Shown: positions 13,290 through 23,767 of the stretch, one piece after another
Layout of the letters: each line of letters opens with the position of its first letter
How positions within the stretch are numbered: the first letter of the stretch is position 1
Origin: Reclinomonas americana ATCC 50394
Taxonomy: Eukaryota; Jakobida; Jakobea; Jakobida
Direction: 5' to 3'
NCBI GenBank assembly: GCA_048213135.1
Contig: PS015109.1
Coordinates: forward strand, 71,413 to 135,412
DNA: 64,000 nucleotides
Notes under the pieces: model-generated
Told to the model about the DNA's origin: nothing
What the model saw: the letters and a program-made list of their open reading frames with translations, nothing else
Database searches by the model: none
Made by a program: the position numbers and the translations under genes

Positions 13290-13515
13290 GTACGTAACCG
13301 GTACGGTACCGGTAACGGTACGGTACGTACGGTACGGTACGGTACGGTACGNNNNNNNNNNNNNNNNNNNNNNNNNNNNNNNNNNNNNNNNNNNNNNNNN
13401 NNNNNNNNNNNNNNNNNNNNNNNNNNNNNNNNNNNNNNNNNNNNNNNNNNNNNNNNNNNNNNNNNNNNNNNNNNNNNNNNNNNNNNNNNNNNNNNNNNNN
13501 NCTCGTCTCTCTCTC

Positions 13516-13608
<93 letters not shown>

Positions 13609-13635
13609 CTCTCCGTCGTCTCGTCGTGTCGTCTC

Positions 13636-13700
<65 letters not shown>

Positions 13701-14001
13701 CCTCCCTCCGCTCAACTGCCTTACTCATATGCTGCTGACACTGCTGCGCCGAGCACAGTGGAGGCAACCCTCGCGACGGGCCTCCCTGCACTGCACTACC
13801 ACCACCACCACTCGTCACAACAGCAGTGAGTGACGAGGAGGAAGTCGGCGAGGCGGAGAGGAGCCACAAAAGTGCCGAGAAAAGCACCACACCAACACCT
13901 GCACAGGCGAGCCACATAGTGCAGGCATTCTGCGCAGTGAAGACTGAGGTGGAGGAGGCAGAGGAGGAGGAGGAGGAGGAGCAGGAGAGGAGGCCTCCCA
14001 T
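11793..14001 (-). CDS. Second GT77-like Golgi glycosyltransferase (type II membrane protein), middle incomplete
   Basis: Two exons are secure. Exon 1 (13725-14001) starts at the ATG at 14001. It encodes a short Ser-rich cytosolic tail and one hydrophobic anchor (MWLACAGVGVVLFSALLWLL), the layout of a type II Golgi enzyme. Its donor is GTAAGG. The last exon (11793-12695) starts after TATAG with a coiled-coil-like stem, then carries LVVAVDGSAVEYCRRKK and YHVFYSDTDCAWLSNP, the DxD region typical of GT77/DUF271 proteins. This is the same family as the neighbour at 8821-11256. Exon 1 ends in phase 1 and the last exon begins in phase 0, so at least one small stem exon must lie in 12696-13724, which holds simple repeats and a 150-N gap. 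The C-terminus (stop TGA at 11793-11795) is short for the family and may be an unspliced or truncated end. Confidence 0.7.
12710..13115. repeat. GGAAGGGTGA-type minisatellite in an intron
   Basis: Plus-strand modules GGAAGGGTGA, GGAAGGATGAG and GTGGAAGG alternate for about 400 bp, with an occasional GTGATCAGTGGAAGGATA unit at about 12773 and 13022. It lies within the long intron of the second GT77-like gene. Confidence 0.75.
13209..13703. repeat. (TC)n tracts and GGTAC-rich array around a 150-N gap
   Basis: Long (TC)n runs at about 13209-13283 and 13502-13700 flank a GTAC-dense stretch (13290-13351, 'cggtacggtaccggtaacgg') that runs into the gap 13352-13501. It is probably intronic. The assembly break is explained by the repeats. 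Confidence 0.8.
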
Positions 14002-14370
14002 TGCTCCTCTTCTGTGTGCCAAATACAGTATCTCAAATAAAAACTTTCCAGTTTTACAAAGGGCATCGTGAACACCACATCGGGATTTGAAAACGTGTGA
14101 GAGAAGGCGATCACTGGATGCTCATTGTTGTACGGATCAGTGAAGTTTCTGTTATTATTTGGGAAGAATGGAGAACGAGCATAGAAAGGATGCGTCTCGC
14201 TCGGCGTCTGGGTAGAGAAGAAAGTGCGAGAGACGTGGAAGTACTAGGACAGCCATGCATGTGTGCATTCGAATTCGTGCCGGCAGGTCGCACTCCGCCA
14301 TTTGCTTCACGAAGACACAACGACCAAAGGGACGCCTTGCAAACCATCGTCATCGCGCCACATAATCATT
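14002..14370. other. Intergenic, no gene seen
   Basis: About 370 bp between the start of the second GT77-like gene and the 3' end of the next minus-strand gene. Lower GC than its surroundings. No ORF with coding character was found on either strand. Confidence 0.5.
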
Positions 14371-16711
14371 TCACCGTGACTCATCGCAGCGCGGGGAAAC
14401 GACGTTGAAAGTCAGTTGCGACAATGTCGAAGGCCTCGCTTCCGTGGCCTCCGGGTATCTGGATTCATGTTGCCCGAAAGGATGCCAGACAAAGCTGTCT
14501 CCGTAACTGCCACTGCACCTCGCATAAACACGCTCTCCTTGTCGGCAGTATTCTGGGGCTTGCCGCCGACACTGGTCTGCCGCGCAGTTAAGGTCTGGAT
14601 CCGCAAAGATAGCATTTAGGTTCATCGGTTGCCCGCCGGTCGTCATACATAGTCCGTCGTGTAGATTTACGGAAAAACATGAACCGTGTTCATCTGCCAA
14701 GGAACGCAATCAGTTGCGAAGCCATGTCAAATGTTTGGCAACAACAAGCTCACCACTGAAATAAGTGTCGTCTGTGTCAGCGCAGGATAATGCAAACAAG
14801 TACTCGAGGTCTAGCAACGTGGACTGGAGGAATTTTTTGACACAATACTGATCGATAGTCCTTGGAGACAATGGACGTTGCAGACTTGCCGTGCCAAGTC
14901 GGCTAAATAAGTCGACAACATTGAGTAAATCGCGATGGAAGGCCAATTCAACATATATCAAAACGCAACGTGCGACATGCATCCACCAGCACGATCACAG
15001 AATGTGGATGACAGTCACCGCCGGCCCCGGCCTCGCGCATCACCATATTCTGCGCGTACCCAAGGTGCAGCATGTCGAGGACGTCCCTCAAGGGAACTCC
15101 GTAAAGGTCACGACGAAACGGTACCGATTCTGGCCACTTCACGATGTTCAACTCGAGAGTATCCGCTCCTCGCGCATCCTGATTAGGCAGCAGACCCTTC
15201 GGAAACTGAAGAGCTGCAACTGAACGTAGAAACACGGCCGACTCCGACAATGACAGTCCGTGGCCAAAGAAGCCGAGACAACAAGTCACTGCAGTCGATG
15301 CGCTGAGCCATCGGCCAAGAATCCCCCCCAAAAGCAACAGCTGCCCGAGTGTCAAATCCACAGCCTTTTGACGGCTGACGGGAAATGGACCGTCTTCACC
15401 CATTTGAGCTTGCAGATTCAGGTCCGCAATAGAATCTGCGAACAATGTGAGACGAGCAAGAAGCACGCAGAATCGCAAGCAATTGCGTACAAACCCGCAG
15501 CGACCTCCGCGCCTGGTAGCCTGTCTCTCACAGGATTCCTCATTTCACCAATGAGGCCGCTGACGTTCGCAACGAGGACAAATCTGCAACTGCGAACAGG
15601 ATCCACTGAAATCTCTCGAAGTCAGACACTGGAAACACGCGCACATATACAACGATTGTTTCATACGCACCAGCGACCCTATCCGCGACGGGAAAATCAT
15701 CGCCGAGATGCGCTTCAAGAGCGTCATTCAGCTCCACATAGATGTCGTTTAACTTTTTGGCACTTCCGCCGACATCTCCAACGGCATAGTCCCGAAGCGC
15801 ACTTGATGTGCAACACAGTAAACGACTCATGTCGGAGAAGGTCTCGCCGTCAACAAGCTGACGAGCACCGAACTGTTTTGCAGCAACTGTTGCAAGAGCC
15901 AGGAGCAGCCTGCATCGCTGCGTTTCCACACCACAGTAACCAAGTAGTTTGTGTAGGCAATGGTCGCTGGCATCTCGGAAGTCAGCGAACTCCATTCGTC
16001 CAAGACAGTCGCTGAGCAGAGACACGGCCAGATCAACTTCAGCCTCACGCGTTGGCTGGTCGTACGGCAGAGTCACGGATCGCAGGAGTACCAATGCACC
16101 CAGGTGACACAAAGTTATAAGCTGGCGCGTGATCACACTTGGACGGGCCAGCCCGGGTACACGTGGCACATCACGCAGATAAAGGAAACAAGCACCACTT
16201 GCCCGTAGTGAAGCCGCAGAAAATATTTCAGGGTCTGTGTACTGCGCCGAAGCACAGACTGCAACAGCCCGTAGCTTGTCGCTGCTCAACAGTGAGCGGA
16301 AACGATTGATGGCGATGTTGTTGAACTCAAATGACAACTCACCGACAGTCCTTGTATATCGGCGTTTGATCGTGTAGAGTGAAAGGCAACGTGATCAACT
16401 GCGTGATGAAGCCACGATACCAGAGATCCAGTGGCTCAGCTGCGAGTGATCGCACAAATTGATGAGAACCAAATAAAGCCTCTGCATACGCGCGCACGCA
16501 GATTAAATCGAGAGACAGACAGAGAATGCAGGGGGATGCAACGAGACAGAGGAGAAAGGACAGCGCTCATGGAAGCGGCCATGTGAGACAACACCCGCCC
16601 AGAGTGAAGCAAACGCGACAAGGCGAGTGCGTGGTATTGCAGAGGAGCACACCAACCATCATCACGGCGACGAGAAGAAGACCCAGCGGCGGCGGAGTCG
16701 CTTCCGCTCAT
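14371..16711 (-). CDS. Hypothetical protein, 662 residues, six exons
   Basis: I do not recognise this protein. Exons 16543-16711, 16343-16439, 15574-16281, 14970-15512, 14754-14902 and 14371-14693 join to exactly 663 codons including a TGA stop. All introns except the first (103 bp) are 60-67 bp, and every junction keeps frame. Three donors are GTTGCA or GTTGCG (16542, 15573, 14969); the others are GTGAGT and GTGAGC. The start (MSGSDSAAAGSSSRRRDD) is Ser/Arg-rich. The body is mostly Leu/Ala-rich helix-like sequence with several Cys (CCTSSALRDY, LLLLGGILGRWL). The C-terminal exon is Cys-rich (DLNCAADQCRRQ, EYCRQ). No clear signal peptide or catalytic motif. Base composition is less GC-rich than neighbouring genes. 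It shares an 84-bp divergent promoter region with the gene at 16796. Confidence 0.75.
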
Positions 16712-16795
16712 CGTCGAACGAACTTGACAGGATTGACGACGAAATTTTAGATTTAGTATCCGACAGAAAAGACTATTGCGTGTTGCGTGCCAACC
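16712..16795. promoter_or_regulatory. Divergent (bidirectional) promoter interval, 84 bp between two ATGs
   Basis: Start codons of the minus-strand gene (16711) and plus-strand gene (16796) are 84 bp apart, so both 5' UTRs and core promoters must share or overlap this interval. It is locally AT-richer ('aaattttagatttagtatcc'). No canonical TATA box is certain. Confidence 0.55.
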
Positions 16796-18441
16796 ATGGA
16801 CGAGTTCCCACACATCACAAGCAAGGATCTGTTCTCCTCATATGTTGCGTGCATGTCCACTGCGCTGTGTGCGTTGTTGCAGTCTCGAGTCCATGCACAC
16901 ACACACACACACTCTCTCTCTCTCTCACAGCGATCTCGCGCTGTTGTTGTCAGCCGCGTCACGCTGGTGGCCTGCAAGAGAATCATGCCTCCTTCTCATG
17001 AGAAGGAGGTGCTGGCCAGCAGACACGCTCTGCTCGAGTCACGCCACTTTTGCAAGTGTCTCTATATGGCCGCCAATCCCACCGCCACCCTCGAAACTGC
17101 AGCCGAGCAAGCAAAGCAGCTCCATCCCGACGGGTTGAGTTGGTGGTGCTTTCCAGCTGAGGCGGCGGCACGTGACGAAGAACTGCGGCCGCTGAAGAGG
17201 ATCATCGACATTGGACATGGCAATCCACCAGATCCTGTACGTGGCATGCACGAGTGTTGTTGTCAGTACGCGTGTTTCTCACACGCAGCGTGTGGTTGCA
17301 GGGCATCGAGGGTTGGGAGGTTGTTCACTTGCCTCCACCGCATCCGTGGTCGCCGAAGCTGCAACGAACGTGGCGACAGGCGGTGTGGACGGCGATTGAA
17401 GAAGCGTGTGTCGCCGAGGACAGCAATGTTGTTGTGGCGATTCAGAGTCCATCTGGACTCGACGATGTTGGTGCGCATGCGTCCAGTTGGCTTTCGCACA
17501 AGCGCACTGCTTACTGCTTCGTACAGGCGAGATGATTGTCACCTACTTGCACTGCAAGCTTGCCTGGCCACCTGCAGAGGCCTTGGCAGCGTACTGCAAC
17601 ATGGATGGCACCTCGCGGTTCGGCAGCGACGGTACCATGTTCCAGCAACTGTGCGATGAGTTTCGCATGCCGATGCCTGCGTCCATGCCAGCCGCTGACA
17701 TTGTTGGAGACGGCCTTATGGACGACGAAGCTCTCGCGGCCGCAGTGGACGAAGAAATCCGAGCGGCCGAGGTTTGCAGTGCATGATTGTGCTCCTCTCT
17801 TGCATCGTGCAGTGCACTGACCGGTGCGGGAACAGGTTGAAAAAGAAGCGACTGCTTTCTTTGCGGACGAGCTGCAGCCGTTTCATCTGCGTTGCAAAGC
17901 AGCAATTGCTACATTCGAAAGGCTGGCAGACGAAAATGCCTTGCCTCCGCTGCACCTGCATCATTTCCTGCGACGTGTCATCCGAGACTTGATCGGTTCA
18001 TTATCGAGCGAAGGCAATCGAAGTGACCTGCTGTTAGCTCGTGAGGTATGCACCAAGCTGCCGCGTGACGACCGAGAGCGTGCGCTGTTCAATTCGGCAA
18101 TTTCCGCCTTGCTGGCCAAGGGAGAGGATGCGGAGGAAAAAGAAGTCGCCGCTGAAGTAGACGACGAATTGCAGATGGCATATTCGACTTCTCCATTGCC
18201 AGACTGCGGTTTCAAGTCGGGCAATTCGTCAACCGCCTCGAGCGCTTCTGATGGATCGTCAAGCTCGAGTGCTCTGTCGGGGTCGTCCGTCACTTCGCTC
18301 GGTGCCCCCCGTCCGCGAGGCGCTTCTGCGACGTTGACGATGGCCGCCGGCAGCGTACCCGTATCACCGCCGAGGCCTTCGCAGTCTGCACCGCAAAGCC
18401 CGCTGCCTGCTGTTCCGAGTATGATGCATGATCATGAATAA
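16796..18441 (+). CDS. Hypothetical protein, 457 residues; possible catalytically dead dual-specificity-phosphatase fold
   Basis: Five exons: 16796-16843, 16931-17236, 17302-17470, 17527-17771 and 17836-18441 (458 codons with TAA). Introns are 56-87 bp. The first donor is GTTGCG at 16844, then GTACGT, GTGCGC and GTTTGC. The exon 2 start could instead lie at an AG further downstream. Residues from about 105 (RIIDIGHGNPPDP) through WEVVHLPPPHPW and VVVAIQSPSGLDDVGEMIVT recall the order of RNA-triphosphatase/DUSP11-type domains (IIDL..., then HCxxGxxRTG). The Cys and Arg of the active-site loop are absent, so if homologous it is a pseudophosphatase. This is a low-confidence inference. The C-terminal 90 residues are Ser/Pro-rich and probably disordered. 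Confidence 0.72.
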
Positions 18442-18940
18442 TTTGCAAGCGTTTAATACTCGCCGTACTAGTTCTTCCACATCCACGAATGTTCTTTGTC
18501 TTGGGCAGCACCTGTTCGCAACTTCACAGCTCTTGTGCTTCAGGTGAAAATCGCGCGCATGCGCATGCGCAGTTCTCGGCGAATGTATACGCTGCGCACA
18601 CACACACACATGTACACAAGGAACCTGCAGCTGCCTCAAGACTGGTGTTTGTGTTGATGATTTGGATACGGTTGGACTTGGCCATCAATGGTGAATGTTG
18701 TTGTTTGTTTTTTTTTTTGTTTTTTCATGCATGTCGACGTCGCGCATGCACGACTCTCGTCGTAAAAGCGCATGCCTACACTGCCTGTGCTATCCTCTCT
18801 GCCTGATACTTTGGATTAGTAAAGTTGTTGTTGTTGTTGTTGTTGTTGTTGTTGCAACGCACCTCTCTAGAGCTCTGCACTCAATGAACGTCACAATCAG
18901 CTGTCCTGTCTCACTCTTTCAAGAATAGAGTCAGAATAGA
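18442..18940. other. Intergenic with (GTT)n repeat
   Basis: About 500 bp between two plus-strand genes. Contains short (CA)n at about 18598-18610, poly-T at about 18707-18723 and (GTT)n at about 18823-18854. It should hold the 3' end of the upstream gene and the promoter of the kinase gene. No ORF with coding character. Confidence 0.6.
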
Positions 18941-21900
18941 ATGTCTTGGCGCGACGTGGTTCTCTCCGACGAAGACGAAGACGAGGCACCGCCCTCTCGC
19001 TCACAACAACAACAACAGCAGCAAACATCACAACAGCAACAACAGGTGCACACGATGATGTCATGCATATTTTCGCGCGCACACTGCAGCAACTTGCATT
19101 CTGACTCGCTCTTGTCTCTCTCTCTCTCTCTCTCACACGCAAACTCGTGTGCATCTCTCCCTGCTCCTTGTGCATCACACTCTCATCTCACTCTCCCTTC
19201 TCTCTCATCTCTCATCTCTCTCTTGTCTCTCTCTTCCCTCCCTTCTCCTCTCTGTGTCTCTCTCTCTCTCTCACAGGGAGCCCTCACACCTCCCCCTGGC
19301 GAGCTGCGCCGACAAGGCCGCAGCATTCTCGATCTCGCCGAGGAAGACGAAGACGAAGACGATCAGCCCTCCTCCTCCCAGCCTCTCCTTCCTCCTCCTC
19401 CTCCTCCTCCAGCAGCAGCAGCTGCCCCTCTGCGCAAGAGCAGCACTGTGCAAGTAATGGAAAGCACCGAGGACGCAGGTGAAGACGAGGATGAAATCGA
19501 TGATCGTCGTCGATGGGAGCGACGAGTGAGCTCAGCTGGAGGAGACGATGAGTCGTCTGCTGTCATGCGTCGTCGTGTGTCGCGAGGGGATGCAGGGATG
19601 GAGGCTAGTGCAGGAGCAGGCGAGGAAGGGCAAGGGGGCGACGAGGGGGAAGAGGAGGACGAGTTGGCGGCGTTGGCGGCTGGGCCTCCAATGGCGGTTC
19701 CTGTGTACACGCCACTGCCGGGCCTCACGGGATGTCGCTCGGTGGATTGCTATGAGCGGCTGAATCGCATCTCGGAGGGCACGTTTGGTGTCGTATGTTG
19801 CGTGGCGTGTCACTGTTGGGCTCATGCGAGTCTTCTTCTTTTCTCTGTTGGCATTTCTTGTCTCACCTGCGTCCATCGCTCATCTTCTTCCGCGTTTCCT
19901 CTGCTCTTGTCGAGTCTACATCCTCCTCCTGCTCCGGCCTCTCTCTTCGCGCGCTCTCTCTCTCTCTCTCTCGCGATTATTTGTTTCTTTCTCTTTCTCA
20001 GTACCAGATCGTTTTCATTCTCCTTGTCGAACGCAGGTCTGCCACTCTTTTTCTCCCTGCTTCCCCCCTTTCCTTTGTCTTCCTCATTCTGTCCTCTGCG
20101 CTTCTCTCTCTCTCTCTCTCCCTCCTCTGCTTCTTTTTCTCTCTGTCCCAGATCGTTTTCATTCTCCTTGTCGAATTCTCTCCTTCCTTCATCTCATCCT
20201 CCGTCGCCTGCCACTCTCTCTCTCCCCAGTTTTCACCCTTTCTTTCTTTTTCCTCATTCTGTCGTGCGCTTCTCTCTCTCTCTCTCTCTTCTGCTTCTTT
20301 CTCTTTCTCAGTCCCAGATCGTTTTCATTCTCCTCGTCGAACGCAGGCCTGCCTGCCACTCTTTCTCTCCCTGTTTCCCCCCTTGCTTTCTCTTCCTCAT
20401 TTTGTGCTCTTCTCTCTCTTCTCTGCTTCTTTCTCTCTCTCAGTCCCAGATCTTTTTCATTCTCGTTGTCGAACTCTCTCCTTCCTTAATCTCATCCTCC
20501 GTCGCCCACGTCTCTTTCTCCCTCCCCAGTGTTCACCCTTTCTTTCTTTTTCCGCATTCTGTCCTTCCTCCGTTTCTCCCTCACTCTCTTCTCTCTCTCT
20601 CAGTCTCAGATTGTTTTCATTCTCCTTGTCGAACGCAGGCCTTCCTTCATCTCAGCCTCCATCGCCTACCTCTCTCTCTCCCTCTCCTGCTTTCTCTCTT
20701 TCTTTTTTCATACTTCAGTCCTTCCTTTGCCTCGTCCTCTTTTTTTCTATGCTCTCCCATGCTTCTCACCCGCTGTCAGAACTCCCTCCTCTCTCCGTCT
20801 CCCCTTCACCGCTCTCTGTCTTTCACTCGCTTTCTCGTCTCCTCATTCATCACGTCGTCTCCTTGTCACTCCTCTCTCCCCACTCCCTCTCCTTTTCACC
20901 TTTCAGTTTCTCACTTTGCGTGCTTCCAGATCGCGCACGCGACATTGCCACGGGTGAGATTATCGCTCTGAAGAAACTGAAACTGGAGGAGGAGAAGGAG
21001 GGTTTCCCGCTCACGGCCCTGCGAGAGATCACGCTCCTGTTGGAGATGAAGCACCCCAACATTATCGACGTGAAGGAGGTGGTGGTCGGCCGCAATCTCA
21101 ACTCCATTTTCATGGTGCGCACTTGTCTTCTCTCTCTTGCTCTCTCTCTCTCTCTGCTACCTCGTGCTCACGTAGAATGTGCTTGCGGCAGGCCATGGAA
21201 TACTGCGAACACGACATTCGCAACCTCATGGACAACATGCGTACTGGTTTCCGGCCGGCCGAAGTCAAGTGCTTGATGAAGCAGCTGTTGGAGTCCTTGG
21301 CTTTCTTGCATGAAAACTGGATATTGCATCGGTGCGTTCTCGTCTGTCTTGTGCTCGACCTCCCACACTCTCTTTCTCGCTTCTGTGCTCCCTCCTCGCC
21401 ATTTTCTCTACGCCCTGCAGGTGCATGCATAATCTCTCTCCATCTCTTTGCTGTCTGTCTTTTCTCCCTCTCTGGGTGTTTGCATCTCTCCCTCTACCTC
21501 TTCCTCTCCCTCTTCTTTTTCTTCTCTNNNNNNNNNNNNNNNNNNNNNNNNNNNNNNNNNNNNNNNNNNNNNNNNNNNNNNNNNNNNNNNNNNNNNNNNN
21601 NNNNNNNNNNNNNNNNNNNNNNNNNNNNNNNNNNNNNNNNNNNNNNNNNNNNNNNNNNNNNNNNNNNNNNNNNNNNNNNNNNNGAAGACGGAGAGGGCGA
21701 CAGAGAGAGAAGAAGAAGAAGAAGAAGAGGGAGAGGGAGAGGGAGAGGGAGAGGGAGAGGGAGAGGGAGAGGGAGAGGGCGAGGGAGACAAGGGAGAGGG
21801 TGACTGAGAGGGAGGGNNNNNNNNNNNNNNNNNNNNNNNNNNNNNNNNNNNNNNNNNNNNNNNNNNNNNNNNNNNNNNNNNNNNNNNNNNNNNNNNNNNN

Positions 21901-23715
21901 NNNNNNNNNNNNNNNNNNNNNNNNNNNNNNNNNNNNNNNNNNNNNNNNNNNNNNNNNNNNNNNNNNNNNNNNNNNNNNNNNNNNNNNNNNNNNNNNNNNN
22001 NNNNNNNNNNNNNNNNNNNNNNNNNNNNNNNNNNNNNNNNNNNNNNNNNNNNNNNNNNNNNNNNNNNNNNNNNNNNNNNNNNNNNNNNNNNNNNNNNNNN
22101 NNNNNNNNNNNNNNNNNNNNNNNNNNNNNNNNNNNNNNNNNNNNNNNNNNNNNNNNNNNNNNNNNNNNNNNNNNNNNNNNNNNNNNNNNNNNNNNNNNNN
22201 NNNNNNNNNNNNNNNNNNNNNNNNTCTCTCCGTCTTCTCTCTCTCCCTCTCCCTCTCCCTCTCCCTTTCCCTTTCCCCCTTTCTCCACCCTCCCTTCCAT
22301 CGAAACTTATCAACTTTCTTCTCACTCTCTTTTCCCTCCCTTTCTCACTCTATCCCGTTTGGTTTTTGACTTTAATGTTCTCCGGCAGATCTGCTCTGTC
22401 TTCTTGCGCCTTCCGTGTTCCCCTCTCCCTCTCAATCCGATTCCTCACCACACGTCGCTCAATCCCAGCACTGCCAGTTCATTTGTTTTTCACAGTCCTC
22501 CTCTTGCTCCTTCACACGCTCCAGTCTTCGTGTCCATTCTTGACAAGATTGATCTTCACGCATCCCTTCCTCTATTGTCTCTCACCATTCTCCCATGTTT
22601 CCCTTTCCCTATATCCCTTTCCCTGTTTTCCCGTTCTGCAGCGACCTGAAAACCTCCAACCTTCTATACTCGAACGACGGCACGCTGAAGCTGTGCGATT
22701 TCGGTCTCGCCCGGCATTACGGCGACCCCTACCGACCCTACACGGCGCTGGTCGTCACGCAGTGGTACCGCGCCCCNNNNNNNNNNNNNNNNNNNNNNNN
22801 NNNNNNNNNNNNNNNNNNNNNNNNNNNNNNNNNNNNNNNNNNNNNNNNNNNNNNNNNNNNNNNNNNNNNNNNNNNNNNNGGAGCTGCTTCTCGGCGCCGA
22901 CGACTACCGCATGGAGTACACCGAGGCCATTGACATGGTGCGTGTGCTTGCGTTTCTCTCTCTTCTCTTTTGTACCCCCTCTCTCTTCTCACATTCGAAC
23001 AGTGGTCGGTGGGTTGCATATTCGCCGAGTTCATCACACGCAAGCCGCTCTTTCCCGGTCGCGGCGAGATCGATCAGGTCGACAAGGTGTGTGTCTTGTA
23101 TCACACATGAGAGATATTGGTGGGATGAGCACGATCGTGACAAAAGCCGTGCGCAGATCTTCCGCGTGCTGGGCACTCCCGACGATGACATTTGGCCGGG
23201 GTTTTCTCGCTTGCCCAAGCTTCGCGATTTCAAATTCACCAGGAAAACCGCCGGCAGTCAACTGCGCAAGGTTTCTTTACCTACATTTTTTGGCCTGCGT
23301 GAGATATCTTGCTGACACGAACCACTCGCAACGCAGATGTTCCCCAAGCACGGCTTCACTGCCGACAAACCATCGCTCACCGACGCCGGCTTTGATTTGC
23401 TCTCGGGCTTGCTGACCTACAATCCGCACCGAGTTTCGTGCGGAGCTCTATCGTCGTTGTCGTTGTTGTTGCGTTCCCCTCAAATTCTTTGTGTTGCAAT
23501 TACTGTGCGCGCAGCGTCTCAGTGCTGCCGAGGCACTCGCACATCCCTACTTCTCGGAGAGCCCTCCGCCGCAACTCAAGAGCATGATGCCGACCTTCCC
23601 GTCGATGAATGAGTCGTCCAACCGCGTGCGGAAGCGGACGGCCAGTGAGGAGGCCATTCACGAAATCATGCTACACAATGAGAGCGAGATGCAAAAGCGC
23701 GCCCGGAGGCGATGA
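18941..23715 (+). CDS. CDK11: CDK11 (PITSLRE)-type cyclin-dependent kinase, complete
   Basis: Exons: 18941-19045, 19277-19796, 20930-21114, 21192-21331, 22642-22776 plus 22880-22937, 23003-23086, 23157-23270, 23337-23432 and 23515-23715. The N-terminal third is acidic, Arg-rich and polyQ-bearing, as in CDK11. The kinase domain has the Gly loop GTFGVVYRARD (split by intron 2, donor GTTGCG at 19797), catalytic [20 protein letters not shown] with a PLTALRE-like helix equivalent to [69 protein letters not shown] and [18 protein letters not shown]. Expected role: nuclear Ser/Thr kinase with L-type cyclins in transcription and splicing. A 103-N gap sits inside the APE codon region, yet flanking bases join exactly in frame with nothing missing. 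The stop is 52 bp from the convergent neighbour's stop. Confidence 0.95.
19997..20690 (+). repeat. Five-copy tandem repeat (A-B-A-B-hybrid) inside kinase intron 2
   Basis: The core 'agatcgttttcattctcctt' recurs at about 20003, 20146, 20313, 20445 and 20605, spaced 132-167 bp. Copies alternate between an A form (core followed by 'gtcgaacgcaggcctgcc') and a B form (core followed by 'tctctccttccttcatctca'); the fifth copy is a hybrid. Each unit carries a polypyrimidine tract ending in CAG, so it looks like a decoy 3' splice site. Confidence 0.85.
21428..22350 (+). repeat. CT/GA-rich low-complexity intron with two gaps
   Basis: Intron between kinase exons 21192-21331 and 22642-22776. Pyrimidine-rich DNA, gap 21528-21683, then a strand-switched purine block including (GGGAGA)n at about 21728-21780, gap 21817-22224, and then pyrimidine-rich DNA again. 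The abrupt switch from CT to GA strand bias between the two gaps may mean the small contig piece 21684-21816 is inverted. Confidence 0.6.
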
Positions 23716-23767
23716 CACGGCGGCGCACAACACGAATCCAATGAATGCAGAGAAAGGCGAGACTTTA
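23716..23767. terminator. Tail-to-tail 3' ends, 52 bp apart, with AATAAA overlapping a stop codon
   Basis: The kinase stop ends at 23715 (+) and the giant receptor stop occupies 23768-23770 (-). On the minus strand the stop TAA is followed at once by TAAAG, making AATAAA that overlaps the stop (GACAAATAATAAAG). If used as a polyadenylation signal, the 3' UTR would be very short and transcripts of the two genes would overlap. Confidence 0.55.

Noticed and set aside
14371-15512. Frameshifted pseudogene made of overlapping minus ORFs
   Set aside because: Three 60-67-bp introns with consistent phases join all the ORFs into one intact protein.
18941-20971. Continuous 676-codon reading of kinase exons 1-2 into intron 2
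   Set aside because: After residue GVV it becomes Ser/Leu/Phe low complexity from CT-rich intron repeats; the kinase Gly loop resumes only at 20930.
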